Position numbers and translations under genes: made by a program. Positions 1-8,884 of a DNA stretch of 64,000 nucleotides are shown piece after piece. Each line of letters opens with the position of its first letter. Position 1 is the stretch's first letter. The notes beneath the pieces were generated by a model. It was not told the origin of the DNA and searched no databases. It saw only the letters and a program-made list of their open reading frames with translations. The stretch comes from Eremothecium cymbalariae DBVPG#7215 (Eukaryota > Ascomycota > Saccharomycetes > Saccharomycetales > Saccharomycetaceae), in the NCBI RefSeq assembly GCF_000235365.1, contig NC_016456.1:682001-746000 (forward strand). The letters run 5' to 3'.

Positions 1-2
1 TA

Positions 3-398
3 CAAGAAGTTACAAAGAAGGATGTGCAGAAAGCAAAGGATTTTGCACTGCAGAAGTTTGCCAGAGATCTTTTAGAATCAGTTGATAACTTTGGACACGC
101 GTTGAACGCCTTCAAACCAGAGTCCGTGGAGGAATCAAAGGAAATTGCTGACTTATATGATGGTGTTAAAATGACTAGAGATGTGTTTGAAAGGACCCTT
201 AAGAAGCATGGAATAGAGAAGCTTGAGCCCTTGGGAGAGGAGTTCGACCCTAACAAGCATGAGGCTACCTTTGAGGTACCTCAAGCTGACAAAAAGCCTG
301 GCACCATATGCCATGTGCAACAGATAGGGTTTACGCTAAACAACAGAGTCATCAGACCCGCTAAAGTTGGTGTTGTGAAGGATAACGATACTGCTTAA
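3..398 (+). CDS. MGE1: Mge1, mitochondrial GrpE nucleotide-exchange factor (3' part)
   Basis: The gene runs in from the left edge. The reading frame is open from the first full codon (CAA at 3), so the GTG at 24 is an internal valine and not a start. The visible 131 residues are the second half of the GrpE coiled coil and the C-terminal beta domain. They include ALQKFARDLLESVDNF, the FDPNKHEATFEVP segment and the closing GFTLNNRVIRPAKVGVV, all typical of yeast Mge1. In the family, Mge1 releases ADP from the matrix Hsp70 Ssc1 during protein import and folding. The targeting peptide and first helix lie outside the window. KIN4 follows, the same order as YOR232W-YOR233W in S. cerevisiae. Confidence 0.96.
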   Translation, partial: QEVTKKDVQKAKDFALQKFARDLLESVDNFGHALNAFKPESVEESKEIADLYDGVKMTRDVFERTLKKHGIEKLEPLGEEFDPNKHEATFEVPQADKKPGTICHVQQIGFTLNNRVIRPAKVGVVKDNDTA

Positions 399-2112
399 AG
401 AGATAGGACCCTGTCCCAGGCCAATCTCCCCTCCATCTACTATTATAACGATCAAAGAGAGATGTTTCCATCTATACCTTTTTTTTCAACGACTGTTTTT
501 ACTAATGCCACAAGTCATGTACATAAAAGATGCTTTACCTTTGTCAACGTTATCCTCGTTGACAATTTGTCACAAGATATAACAGAAACAAATAAAATAC
601 AATGTAATTAAAAGGATGTCCCCTCTGCGATATGGAATTATCCATGTTCTTTATCGGGCTGTCTGTTCCTCACGATGTGGGTATGCATATATATCCGTTC
701 TGTATAAGGCGATAATACCTTGCAGATTTCCAAAGCATTCCCAAGCTCAAAATTTTCTAGAGAAAGTAGGCACTTTAAGTAAAAATATTAGCATTTACAA
801 TTCCGCGGTGAGGAAACGTAAAACATTTTACTCGACGTAATGTGCCTCTCGTCCGACGAAGGCCCCTTTCCCTTCCTGTCGTGAAGGAGATGCAGTCCGC
901 AATACTGTTTGAGAACTTTACAAGTGGTTAGCTAGCGTGTGCGACCCCCACCCCCTCTCGATAGAACCTCTGGGGCTAAACTTGCTCTACAAACTAAAGT
1001 AGTTCACCAACGTACCAAAAAGAGGACTCTTTCCACCTGACACGGATGCAACCCAGCTATACTATCTTCCCAAAGGAATACGATACAAAGAGGAAATGTG
1101 TTCTCCTTTTTAATCCGGCTCACTAACCCGGTCGTCATCTAATAGAGGCCGTGACGTATGCATTGATATGAACAAACCCATATTTTACCCTGAAAGTAAC
1201 AAGCATCCCTAGCCTCAGCAACGCATCAAGAAACTTTAATTGGAATATCACCACATCAGAAGGGAAAGAAAGCCTCCCCAACCCCACTCTAAACCTCCAC
1301 CACCAGCACCACCACACATCACCACAGTCTATCTCTCACTTCACACCATTTTCCAAAAATCCATTCTTCCTCTTTGTAATTCTCCCCTCTTAAAACCCTT
1401 CATGCGACATACTACCCCTGTCTGTACACATATATACATATATATTTTCCCAATCTGTCAACAAGTGGATTTATTCCCAAATTCAATAAACAGTAATTCC
1501 ACATCTAATACTTAATACCAGATCGTCCCACCTACATATTTTCCATCACCACTTCCTTTTCTCTCCTCCATAAAAATCCTCCAACCACTGCAAAACCTCA
1601 CCGTTTACAAACCCCTTACCATCTGGGAGACACGAAACCTCATTGCGACTACAAGCCCTTTCAACCATTCACACACGTAGCCCACGGCTTTACACCCTTT
1701 CTGCGCCCATAGAAACCATTAGCTTGTATGTTCCCAAAATCTTCAAGTTTTGAAATACCAAAATAAGAACTAAAAACAAATCTGAAACAGCAAAACAAAA
1801 CATTAAGCAAAAAAGGTAGTAAGATTGTTATTCTTACAAGATCGAATTCTTAGCTAGTTTTGCACAATCCAAAAGCAGACATTAACTGAGGTATAGTAGG
1901 AACTTCAGCAGGTAGGATTGAGGCCAGAATAGAGGAAACCAAATACGGGTATTTGGGTTATTTGGGGACTTTAGTAGAGATTTTTTCGGTTTTCCTTTTA
2001 TTTACTTTTGAGTTCTCAAGATCAACAACAACACGCAAACTAATAGGCATTGGCTGGTTAGGCAGAGGGAACGAGGAGCTATTATACATCAGGGCAGCTG
2101 ATTTAGACGGAG
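399..2112. other. Long intergenic region MGE1-KIN4
   Basis: About 1.7 kb with no supportable gene. The first part is AT-rich 3' flank of MGE1. From about 940 to 1700 the plus strand becomes pyrimidine-rich with runs of C and CA, and the last 400 bases are purine-rich and presumably hold the KIN4 promoter and leader. Short open frames at 616-840 and 1240-1515 have repetitive or random-looking composition and no recognisable motif. I see no tRNA or hairpin-rich RNA here. Confidence 0.6.
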
Positions 2113-4875
2113 ATGGCATCTGTTCCACATAGACACACATACTACGGGGGGTCTTTGAGTGGTGGTAGTACGACTACTACTACCACCCAGCCTTTAAATG
2201 GGCTATCGCCCCACTCTGAGGTGTTGTCATTGGGGACAGCAGCAGCAACAGCAGCTACACGTGTGCCAGCTAAGGAGAAGAAAAGGCAGGTGACTTTTGG
2301 GCCTTATATAGTAGGGCCGACGTTGGGAGAGGGGGAGTTTGGTAAGGTAAAGCTGGGATGGTCCAATTCGAAGCCTGAGGAAGGGTCGAAGAATGTTGCG
2401 ATCAAGTTGGTGAGGCGGGATACCATTCCTAAGCATTCAGAGAAGGAGGTGAAGATCTATAGGGAGATTAATGCGTTGAAACATCTGAACCATCCCAACA
2501 TTGTGCGTCTGGAGGAGGTGTTACAGAATTCCAAGTATATTGGGATTGTTTTGCAGTATGCATCGGGGGGGGAGTTTTACAAATACATTCAGAAGAAGAG
2601 GAGGTTGAAGGAGCCTCCTGCGTGTAGGCTCTTTGCGCAGTTAATTAGCGGGGTTTATTACATGCACCATAAGGGGTTAGCGCACAGGGACTTAAAATTG
2701 GAGAATCTTTTATTGGATGAGCACGAAAATCTAATGATTACTGACTTTGGGTTTGTTAATGAGTTTCACAAGAATGATTTAATGAAGACTTCGTGCGGTT
2801 CGCCATGTTATGCAGCCCCGGAACTGGTGGTAACGGCTAGGCCTTACGAGGCGCGCAAAGCTGATGTTTGGTCTTGTGGTGTAATACTATACGCCATGCT
2901 AGCAGGATATTTGCCTTGGGATGACGATCCTGAAAATCCCGAAGGTGATGATATTGCGAAATTATATCACTATATTACGAAGAGTGCCCTGAAATTCCCA
3001 GAATATATCAAGCCGTTACCTAGAGATCTGTTAAGGAGAATACTGGTCTCCAATCCGGATACAAGGTTAAGTGTCATGGAGATCAAGAATCATGAATGGC
3101 TTCGACCACATGCTCAATTTCTGTCGTGGACCCCAGAGGATTGGGATGCCAAGGCAAGAGCAGAGGCTAATAATGTATTCAGATCACCAGTTACTAATCC
3201 AGCCACTGTATTAAGGCCACACTCAACCTGCTCTGGTGCGTCTTCCACGAACTCTAAAGGCGATAGGCGCAACTCTATTGTTATGGATTCAACGTTGAAT
3301 CCACAGCCAGTACCGCCTCAGGAATCACAATCTCACGTACTTACAAAGCCATCGTCTCCATCAAATGATTTATTGAAGAGGTCTCCGGTAAAGAAACATA
3401 GCAGAAGTAATTCAGCGGCTTCCATCGCTTTGCAAGCCGTTGTTGAAGCAGAAAGAGATTTCTTCCGTTCACCCTCTACTCACTCATTGCATTATGATTC
3501 GTTATCGCAACATAACACCCCTCCATCTGCTGGGCGGATAACAAGTTATGGTATCACAAGATCTGCTACTCATAACCACAATGGCGGTATATCATCATCC
3601 TTGCTGAATCGGAATAGCGTTATTGTTGAGGTGAGCCCACAGAAGGGCTCTGTTGCTCCGGTTATTATCCCGGGAAATAACGATAGCGTGTGGAACCACG
3701 ACAGGCACCATCGTAACTTTGCAGTTGGTAAGTCATCTGGCATCTCTCTTGGCAGGGACATGCCGTTTGGAGAACATCAATTCATACCTCAGTCAAGCAG
3801 GAAGCCAAGACCAACATCTTACCAGCCAACCAGCACTACTTACAGTGCCAATGCTGATTTTTCGTTTAATTCCAACCACTCGCAATTACCATCAACCAAG
3901 ACCAAAAAGGAACCTTATATACCAAAGACGTCCCTGTCTGATCCTCCCATGTCCAGCAATTCAGTTTCAACGCAAAACACATCGCCATGTATTGCACTTC
4001 GATCACCTACTGACAAAGAAATTAATACCCAACTTGCAACTGATGCGCCTTTAACATCAAATAAGATTACTGATGCGGATCGTAGTGGTTATTTTTATAA
4101 TTCTATTTCAGGAGGAGATGGGAGCAAGGAACAAAAGTACAAAAAACAAAGCACAGGTGTAGTGGAAAAGACGTTTAATGTTATCGATGATGGCGAGGAA
4201 AGGACTACCGTTGACCAATTACTGAAAAAACAGGAACTATTTTCTGTGGAACCAACAATAGTGCCACATTCCTTGGAACCACCCAACTTATTCATTCCAA
4301 ACAAGGAATCAATGGTTACCACAGAGTCTCCAGAGTCGGAGGTATCTTCAAAACAAAGGTCTAACAAAAATGACAAGAAAGACAAAAGATTTAGTTTGTT
4401 ATCATTTTATTCGTTCTACAATAACTCAAAATCAAGTATGGAATCGTCCAGTGATGCCGTGGAATCAAGAGGGGTGTCTTTGGACCCTCTAAAGAGAGCA
4501 ACAACCAATATAATAAGGAAGTTGCCTGAAAAGAATGGCAAGTCTTCGGAGAGCGATTGCTATGTTACACCACCTGAACGTGGGACTGCTGCACTCACAA
4601 AGAAAAATGTCAAAGCATCTAAAACTTCACCAGACATTCCAAATGAAAATTTTACAGAAGTCGTACCCAAACGGGTTTCTATGCTGACGCCCCAAAGTAA
4701 GCCTGTATCCACGGAGGAAAATAATAAAACCAAAAGGAACGTCAACAGGGCATCTCTCGTGGGATCTGTTGGCCAGCAGCAGCAGCAGCAGCAGCAACCT
4801 GCTGCCCGCCAAAGGTACCAAAGCACTGCAAAGAAGGTGTTTGATTTTTTCAAAAGAAGGAGTTTAAGATTATGA
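2113..4875 (+). CDS. KIN4: Kin4/Frk1-type serine/threonine kinase (spindle position checkpoint)
   Basis: 920 residues. The kinase domain spans about 64-335: glycine loop GEGEFGKV (72-79), catalytic lysine in VAIK (K98), HRDLKLEN (191-198), DFG (211-213), activation-loop threonine in LMKTSCGS (T226) and APE (235-237). The long, Ser/Thr-rich tail has a CAG-encoded glutamine run at about 4774-4797 and ends in the basic segment KKVFDFFKRRS, as in Kin4/Frk1. In S. cerevisiae, Kin4 restrains mitotic exit when the spindle is misaligned, acting on Bfa1-Bub2, and is activated by Elm1 phosphorylating the activation-loop threonine, which is present here. MGE1 lies to the left and RPL33 to the right, as in YOR232W-233W-234C. 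A single Kin4/Frk1 copy would fit a non-WGD species. Confidence 0.94.
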   Translation: MASVPHRHTYYGGSLSGGSTTTTTTQPLNGLSPHSEVLSLGTAAATAATRVPAKEKKRQVTFGPYIVGPTLGEGEFGKVKLGWSNSKPEEGSKNVAIKLVRRDTIPKHSEKEVKIYREINALKHLNHPNIVRLEEVLQNSKYIGIVLQYASGGEFYKYIQKKRRLKEPPACRLFAQLISGVYYMHHKGLAHRDLKLENLLLDEHENLMITDFGFVNEFHKNDLMKTSCGSPCYAAPELVVTARPYEARKADVWSCGVILYAMLAGYLPWDDDPENPEGDDIAKLYHYITKSALKFPEYIKPLPRDLLRRILVSNPDTRLSVMEIKNHEWLRPHAQFLSWTPEDWDAKARAEANNVFRSPVTNPATVLRPHSTCSGASSTNSKGDRRNSIVMDSTLNPQPVPPQESQSHVLTKPSSPSNDLLKRSPVKKHSRSNSAASIALQAVVEAERDFFRSPSTHSLHYDSLSQHNTPPSAGRITSYGITRSATHNHNGGISSSLLNRNSVIVEVSPQKGSVAPVIIPGNNDSVWNHDRHHRNFAVGKSSGISLGRDMPFGEHQFIPQSSRKPRPTSYQPTSTTYSANADFSFNSNHSQLPSTKTKKEPYIPKTSLSDPPMSSNSVSTQNTSPCIALRSPTDKEINTQLATDAPLTSNKITDADRSGYFYNSISGGDGSKEQKYKKQSTGVVEKTFNVIDDGEERTTVDQLLKKQELFSVEPTIVPHSLEPPNLFIPNKESMVTTESPESEVSSKQRSNKNDKKDKRFSLLSFYSFYNNSKSSMESSSDAVESRGVSLDPLKRATTNIIRKLPEKNGKSSESDCYVTPPERGTAALTKKNVKASKTSPDIPNENFTEVVPKRVSMLTPQSKPVSTEENNKTKRNVNRASLVGSVGQQQQQQQQPAARQRYQSTAKKVFDFFKRRSLRL

Positions 4876-5189
4876 AATAACGCACCACACCCCCTACCCC
4901 CTCTGTTTCTTCCACCCACAAAAAAATTCCCCAGTAGTAGGATGGCCTTGCCATCGATCGATAGTTATAATATACGCACGCTCAAGTTTTACGTAATACA
5001 AAACATGTAATGTTCCTATTCATGAAAGGCCACAGACAGACACCAGTTAATACACACACAAAACAACAAGCTGCGGCAAGCGAGCCCTTCTTGTTACACC
5101 GTGCCTTCTTTATAATCGCATTAATAAAAGTAATATAACTTTATTTAAAAAAAATCGATGATATACTTATACAGTTTCTTTTAACATGC
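4876..5189. other. Convergent intergenic region KIN4/RPL33
   Basis: Two 3' ends face each other across about 310 bases of AT-rich sequence, with TATATA-type elements and A runs suitable for 3' processing of both transcripts. No gene is seen. Confidence 0.6.
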
Positions 5190-5907
5190 TTAGATGTTAG
5201 ATGGGTACAAGAAAATTCTAACAGAAGCACCAAAAGTCTTGGCTGGCAAGTTGGATCTGAACTTGGCTCTGACAACACCAGAGTTACCGTGAGTTCTGGC
5301 GATCTTTCCCCAAATAACTCTAATCTTGGAGCCTCTAACCTCCTTGGAGCATCTGTAGACGTAAGCGACCCTCTTACCTAGATAGAACTTGGCATCTTCT
5401 GGGTTGGCAACACCCTCGATCTTGATCAAAGACACATTTGGGTTGTTAACACTTTTGGATCTTTGATAGGACAAGTGCTTACCCTTGACGTACACTGTAG
5501 AAAATCGTTAGTATTCAAGACCACAAAAAACATATATATATTCAAACCATTCCAATATTAGTGCAAGATTCAAATCCCTGTAATATAACCGCCGCTGTAG
5601 GCCCATCATAGCTCACGCCCCCCCGCCACGTCTCATATACCAGTATCCCTACTTCCGCGGATTTGACCTATTCGTCATCATTTCATCGCATATATTATCT
5701 GCTACCAGCAGACATCTTCCACAGAAATCTTGCGTAAACAGCATCCACCATGCCAGATAAAACCTGGCCTGTATGGCCTACCCATTGACCTACATGGATT
5801 CGATCCCTTAACATAAAAAACCTCTAGGAGGGAAAAGCAAACCAGCACTAATACCCACTGGAAAGGAGCACTTCAAAATGTAACATACATCTATGAGATT
5901 CAGCCAT
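5190..5907 (-). CDS. RPL33: Ribosomal protein eL33 (L35A/Rpl33), spliced
   Basis: Exon 1 is 5907-5889 and exon 2 is 5494-5190. Splicing gives 107 residues beginning [20 protein letters not shown], the usual yeast length. The 394-nt intron has 5' site GTATGT (5888-5883), branch point TACTAAC (5513-5507) and acceptor CTACAG ending at 5495. The intron interrupts codon 7, the same place as in S. cerevisiae RPL33A/B. Reading exon 2 alone wrongly starts it at a GTG that includes the last intron base. The protein is a component of the 60S subunit. Two Rap1 sites lie about 320-350 bp upstream, beyond a GC-rich hairpin island. The gene is convergent with KIN4 and divergent from NUP2, with tRNA-Glu between. 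Confidence 0.97.
5507..5513 (-). promoter_or_regulatory. RPL33: RPL33 intron branch point TACTAAC
   Basis: A perfect yeast branch-point sequence, 12 bases upstream of exon 2 on the minus strand, followed by a T-rich stretch and CTACAG. Confidence 0.95.
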
Positions 5908-6035
5908 TTCTGTATACTTGGTGTGTGTTCGTTCGGACAATGATTTATTCTAAGACGGTAATATTTCCATTAATGCTAGCGAATTTGAAGGTATTTTTTT
6001 GACGTAGAAGCAAACTGGTGATTTCCTGGCCAGAC

Positions 6036-6079
6036 GGGCCACGTTAGGCGGGCGGGCAGTCGGCCGCCTAACGTGGCCC
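6036..6079. repeat. GC-rich perfect inverted repeat 1
   Basis: Left arm GGGCCACGTTAGGCGG (6036-6051) is exactly complementary to the right arm at 6064-6079, with a 12-base loop. This is the first of three consecutive perfect hairpins in a strikingly GC-rich stretch (about 6030-6190) between the RPL33 start and its Rap1 sites. Confidence 0.9.
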
Positions 6080-6080
6080 C

Positions 6081-6128
6081 GCGGCGGGCCCAGGCGAGAC
6101 CCCGCCTGGGCCCGCCTGGGCCCGCCGC
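6081..6128. repeat. GC-rich perfect inverted repeat 2
   Basis: Left arm GCGGCGGGCCCAGGCG (6081-6096) pairs exactly with 6113-6128. The right half also holds a tandem duplication of the 10-mer CCCGCCTGGG (6101-6120), so two alternative pairings with the left arm are possible. Confidence 0.9.
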
Positions 6129-6142
6129 CGGCTCTGCGCAGT

Positions 6143-6172
6143 GCGCTGCCTTGGCGGCCACCAAGGCAGCGC
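6143..6172. repeat. GC-rich perfect inverted repeat 3
   Basis: GCGCTGCCTTGG (6143-6154) pairs exactly with 6161-6172 across a 6-base loop. This is the third hairpin of the island. Confidence 0.9.
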
Positions 6173-6224
6173 AAGCCAACCGCCCGTGCCGCCATCACAC
6201 CCCGTCGCACACCGGAATGCTCGC

Positions 6225-6236
6225 ATGTACGGATGC
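6225..6236 (-). promoter_or_regulatory. Probable Rap1 site (proximal) of RPL33
   Basis: On the minus strand this reads GCATCCGTACAT, a close match to the classical HOMOL1/RPG form of the Rap1 site found in ribosomal-protein promoters. It lies 318 bp upstream of the RPL33 ATG, in the same orientation as the distal site. Confidence 0.75.
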
Positions 6237-6245
6237 AAACACCCG

Positions 6246-6257
6246 ATGTACGGGTGC
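6246..6257 (-). promoter_or_regulatory. Probable Rap1 site (distal) of RPL33
   Basis: On the minus strand this reads GCACCCGTACAT, matching the Rap1 consensus (ACACCCRYACAY). It is 21 bp from the proximal site, about two helical turns, in the tandem arrangement usual for ribosomal-protein genes. Confidence 0.8.
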
Positions 6258-6308
6258 ACAGTCCCCACAGCGCATACCGGATCGTCCGCCGCGTCTTTTA
6301 ACAACGCG

Positions 6309-6380
6309 TCCGATGTAGTGTAACGGCTATCACATCACGCTCTCACCGTGGAGACCCGGGTTCGACTCCCGGTATCGGAG
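6309..6380 (+). tRNA. tRNA-Glu(CUC)
   Basis: 72 bases with full cloverleaf features and a 7-base anticodon loop CTCTCAC, giving anticodon CTC. It closely resembles yeast tRNA-Glu(UUC) apart from the anticodon wobble base and a T-stem pair. The T arm is GGGTTCGACTCCC (B box) and discriminator G is encoded. A T run follows at 6381. There is no intron. It sits between divergent RPL33 and NUP2, where the S. cerevisiae synteny switches from chromosome XV to XII. Confidence 0.95.
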
Positions 6381-6506
6381 TTTTCTAATTTTTTGTTTTT
6401 CTGGCCTCTCCACTTGCGGCAAGAAGCTCGTAGTTTTGGGAGGAGAAGGCCATTTGCAGCGAAGCAGAGGGCCGGAGTGGCGGGAAAAGTGGCCGTTGTT
6501 GCAGCA

Positions 6507-6542
6507 GCCAGGGCCGCAGGCCCTGGCGCCAGCGGCGGCGCC
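6507..6542. repeat. GC-rich inverted repeats downstream of tRNA-Glu
   Basis: GCCAGGGCC (6507-6515) pairs exactly with 6519-6527 across a 3-base loop. Directly after it, GGCGCC recurs at 6525-6530 and 6537-6542 as a second small hairpin. With the three hairpins on the other side, GC-rich palindromic DNA brackets the tRNA gene. The rest of 6381-6752 is NUP2 leader and promoter with no gene seen. Confidence 0.85.
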
Positions 6543-6752
6543 CCCTCTTGGCCACGACCGACTGTTCCAGCGGTGGTAACGGAAGATCGTTGTATACGGT
6601 GTGAAAAAACGAAAAAAATCATACAATTTCAGGTTTTCGGTTTATAGAGATTAATTATATATACATATGAAGCGTAAGTAAGCAAGTATAATATATATAG
6701 ACAAAGGATTAGCGAGAGTCTCAAGGGATCTTGTCTTAGGAGTGTAAATACG

Positions 6753-8720
6753 ATGGCGAAGAGGATTGCGGGATCACAGATTACCAGGGAAACATTTGTG
6801 GAGGATAATGATACATCAGATGAATGTGCAGTTAGTGGGCCAAGCATCGCTTCAGAATCAACCATGCGCACGAGGAAAATCGCGATGCCCAAGAGGAAGA
6901 TGGGGCCTAATGGTACGGAGGGTAGTTTTGGGAATGCATTTGCGTTTGCGAAGAAGCCTGTGGCGGAAGGGGTAGGGGAGTTTTCGGTAATTGGAGAGGC
7001 AAGGGCGGTAGAAGGAGTTGATGGTGGTGGTGATAAACATGCCAAGCTTCAGGCGTTGAATTTAAAGTTTCAGGAGAAGATTTCGCAGGCGGTGAGGTCA
7101 GATCCGTTTGTGAATCTGACGCCCGTGTTGGAGAAGTATCAGAGTTATATGTCTGGGCTGAGGGGGCCAGTGGGGACGGATGATGGGGGGGTTGGTTCGG
7201 CTATGCAGGGTACAAGTGGGAGCCGGTCGATGGGCCAAGACGATGGTGGTGAGGGGTCTGCGGGAGATGGAATGGGGCCGATTTCTGTTAATTCAGACAG
7301 CCACTCTGGTAGCGAGGACGAGAAGGAGGATGATATTAGGGTTCAGGGTCCGAAGTTTGTTGTTAGTTCTGGGTCTACCGCTAAAGATTCCGTGTTTTCT
7401 TTTGGTTCCAAGAAGAGGGATCGCAGGGACAGCGACAGCGAGAGCGATATTGAGATAAAGGGGCCCAGTTTTACGTTCAGTGGCACTGTGTCTAGTGATG
7501 TATTTAAGCTGAAGGGGGAACAGGAGACAGCGGAAGAATCTAAAGATGGCCAGTCTGACCCTGTTTCGAAGTCTTTTGTATTCAAGACTTCCAATAATGG
7601 CACGACTTCCGACGGCCAGCAGCAACCGGTAGCAGCGGTGGCATCGCCAGGATCACCAGAATCGCCAGCACCATCAGAATCGCCAGCACCACCAGCGACG
7701 GCGACACTGCCTATATTTGGAATATCATCTTCGTCAACAGCGGCTGGTAACACACAGAGTAATACTCAAACAAAGATGGGCATGTTTGGTCAAGGCTCAA
7801 CTTCAAAACCAAGTTTCAGTTTTGGTATACCGGCGGCAAAAGCATTGACAACAGCAGACACTGAGAAAGGCCAAGAAGCTCCACAGCCGATTTTTAATTT
7901 CGGCTCATCAACAGACAAACAGCCAGAGAATACCAACCAAGGGTTTACTTTTAACCTTCCAGCAGCCAAAGGTGAGAATACTAAAGCCAGCTTTACATTC
8001 GGCAGTACTGCCCCAGCAGCAGCATCAAATGCGACAACTACAATTTCAAATAATTCAAATGTACCTAGCTTTTCATTTGGTGCTTCCAACAACGGTTCAG
8101 ATAACAATAAACAAGAAACTAATAAGGCTTCCTTTAACTTTGGCAAAACGGTCTCATCTGCTGCACCATCCTTTAATTTTGGTCCGAAGTCAGATAACTC
8201 CTTTCAACCATCCAATAATTTTAAATTCTCGTTGCCATTTGCACAGAATTCTATTGCATTCGGTAACGCTGACAAGAGTAACACACAGCTAGAACATTCG
8301 AAGAATACAAGTGAAGTAAGTGCGCAGGTAGTAGAGCAAGCAGATGAAAAGATGAACCTTGAAAACGGCGAGGAAAATGAGAATGCGTTGTTTTCCGAAA
8401 GAGCCAAGCTAATGATTTTTGATAATGAGACGAAAAGTTATAAATCACGAGGACTCGGGGAACTTAAGGTGTTGCAGAAACAGGATAATAAGTCTAAGGT
8501 CAGAATTTTGTGTAGATCCGATGGAATGGGTCATATTTTACTAAACACCAGTATTGTCAAGAGCTTCAAATATGAACCTCTAGATGCAGATAATGACAAT
8601 CTAGTGAAATGTCCCGTAGTAACTGATGGGAAGTTGGAAACGTTTGTTATTAGAGTCAAACAAAAGGCAGATGGGCGTAGGTTGGCCAATATCATTGCAG
8701 AAGTCCAAGAAACTATGTAA
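6753..8720 (+). CDS. NUP2: Nup2, nuclear pore basket nucleoporin
   Basis: 655 residues. The N-terminus, MAKRIAGSQITRETF followed by KIAMPKRKMG, matches yeast Nup2 (karyopherin-alpha binding region). The middle carries many FSFG-type repeats (SFSFG, NFNFG, SFTFG) between about 205 and 490 in a Ser/Asn-rich setting. The C-terminal 115 residues, from about SERAKLMIF to the end, form a Ran-binding domain. In yeast, Nup2 binds Kap60, Ran-GTP and Nup60 at the basket and helps release import cargo. SGD1 follows tail-to-tail, as in YLR335W-YLR336C. Confidence 0.96.
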   Translation: MAKRIAGSQITRETFVEDNDTSDECAVSGPSIASESTMRTRKIAMPKRKMGPNGTEGSFGNAFAFAKKPVAEGVGEFSVIGEARAVEGVDGGGDKHAKLQALNLKFQEKISQAVRSDPFVNLTPVLEKYQSYMSGLRGPVGTDDGGVGSAMQGTSGSRSMGQDDGGEGSAGDGMGPISVNSDSHSGSEDEKEDDIRVQGPKFVVSSGSTAKDSVFSFGSKKRDRRDSDSESDIEIKGPSFTFSGTVSSDVFKLKGEQETAEESKDGQSDPVSKSFVFKTSNNGTTSDGQQQPVAAVASPGSPESPAPSESPAPPATATLPIFGISSSSTAAGNTQSNTQTKMGMFGQGSTSKPSFSFGIPAAKALTTADTEKGQEAPQPIFNFGSSTDKQPENTNQGFTFNLPAAKGENTKASFTFGSTAPAAASNATTTISNNSNVPSFSFGASNNGSDNNKQETNKASFNFGKTVSSAAPSFNFGPKSDNSFQPSNNFKFSLPFAQNSIAFGNADKSNTQLEHSKNTSEVSAQVVEQADEKMNLENGEENENALFSERAKLMIFDNETKSYKSRGLGELKVLQKQDNKSKVRILCRSDGMGHILLNTSIVKSFKYEPLDADNDNLVKCPVVTDGKLETFVIRVKQKADGRRLANIIAEVQETM

Positions 8721-8884
8721 ACAAGCATATTCTCTGTAAGTGATCTCAATTTTAATTCAGTAGTTTGTAATTCATAACATTACCAGCAGCAGATATTATT
8801 TGGTCCAATACTAAAAACTAAACTTTTGGATGTTCTACTACCCCCTCCTGAAAAGGATTCTTTATTATATTATTAAAGATGTAT

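Noticed and set aside
616..840. 74-residue open frame between MGE1 and KIN4
   Set aside because: Composition looks random, no recognisable motif, no promoter evidence.
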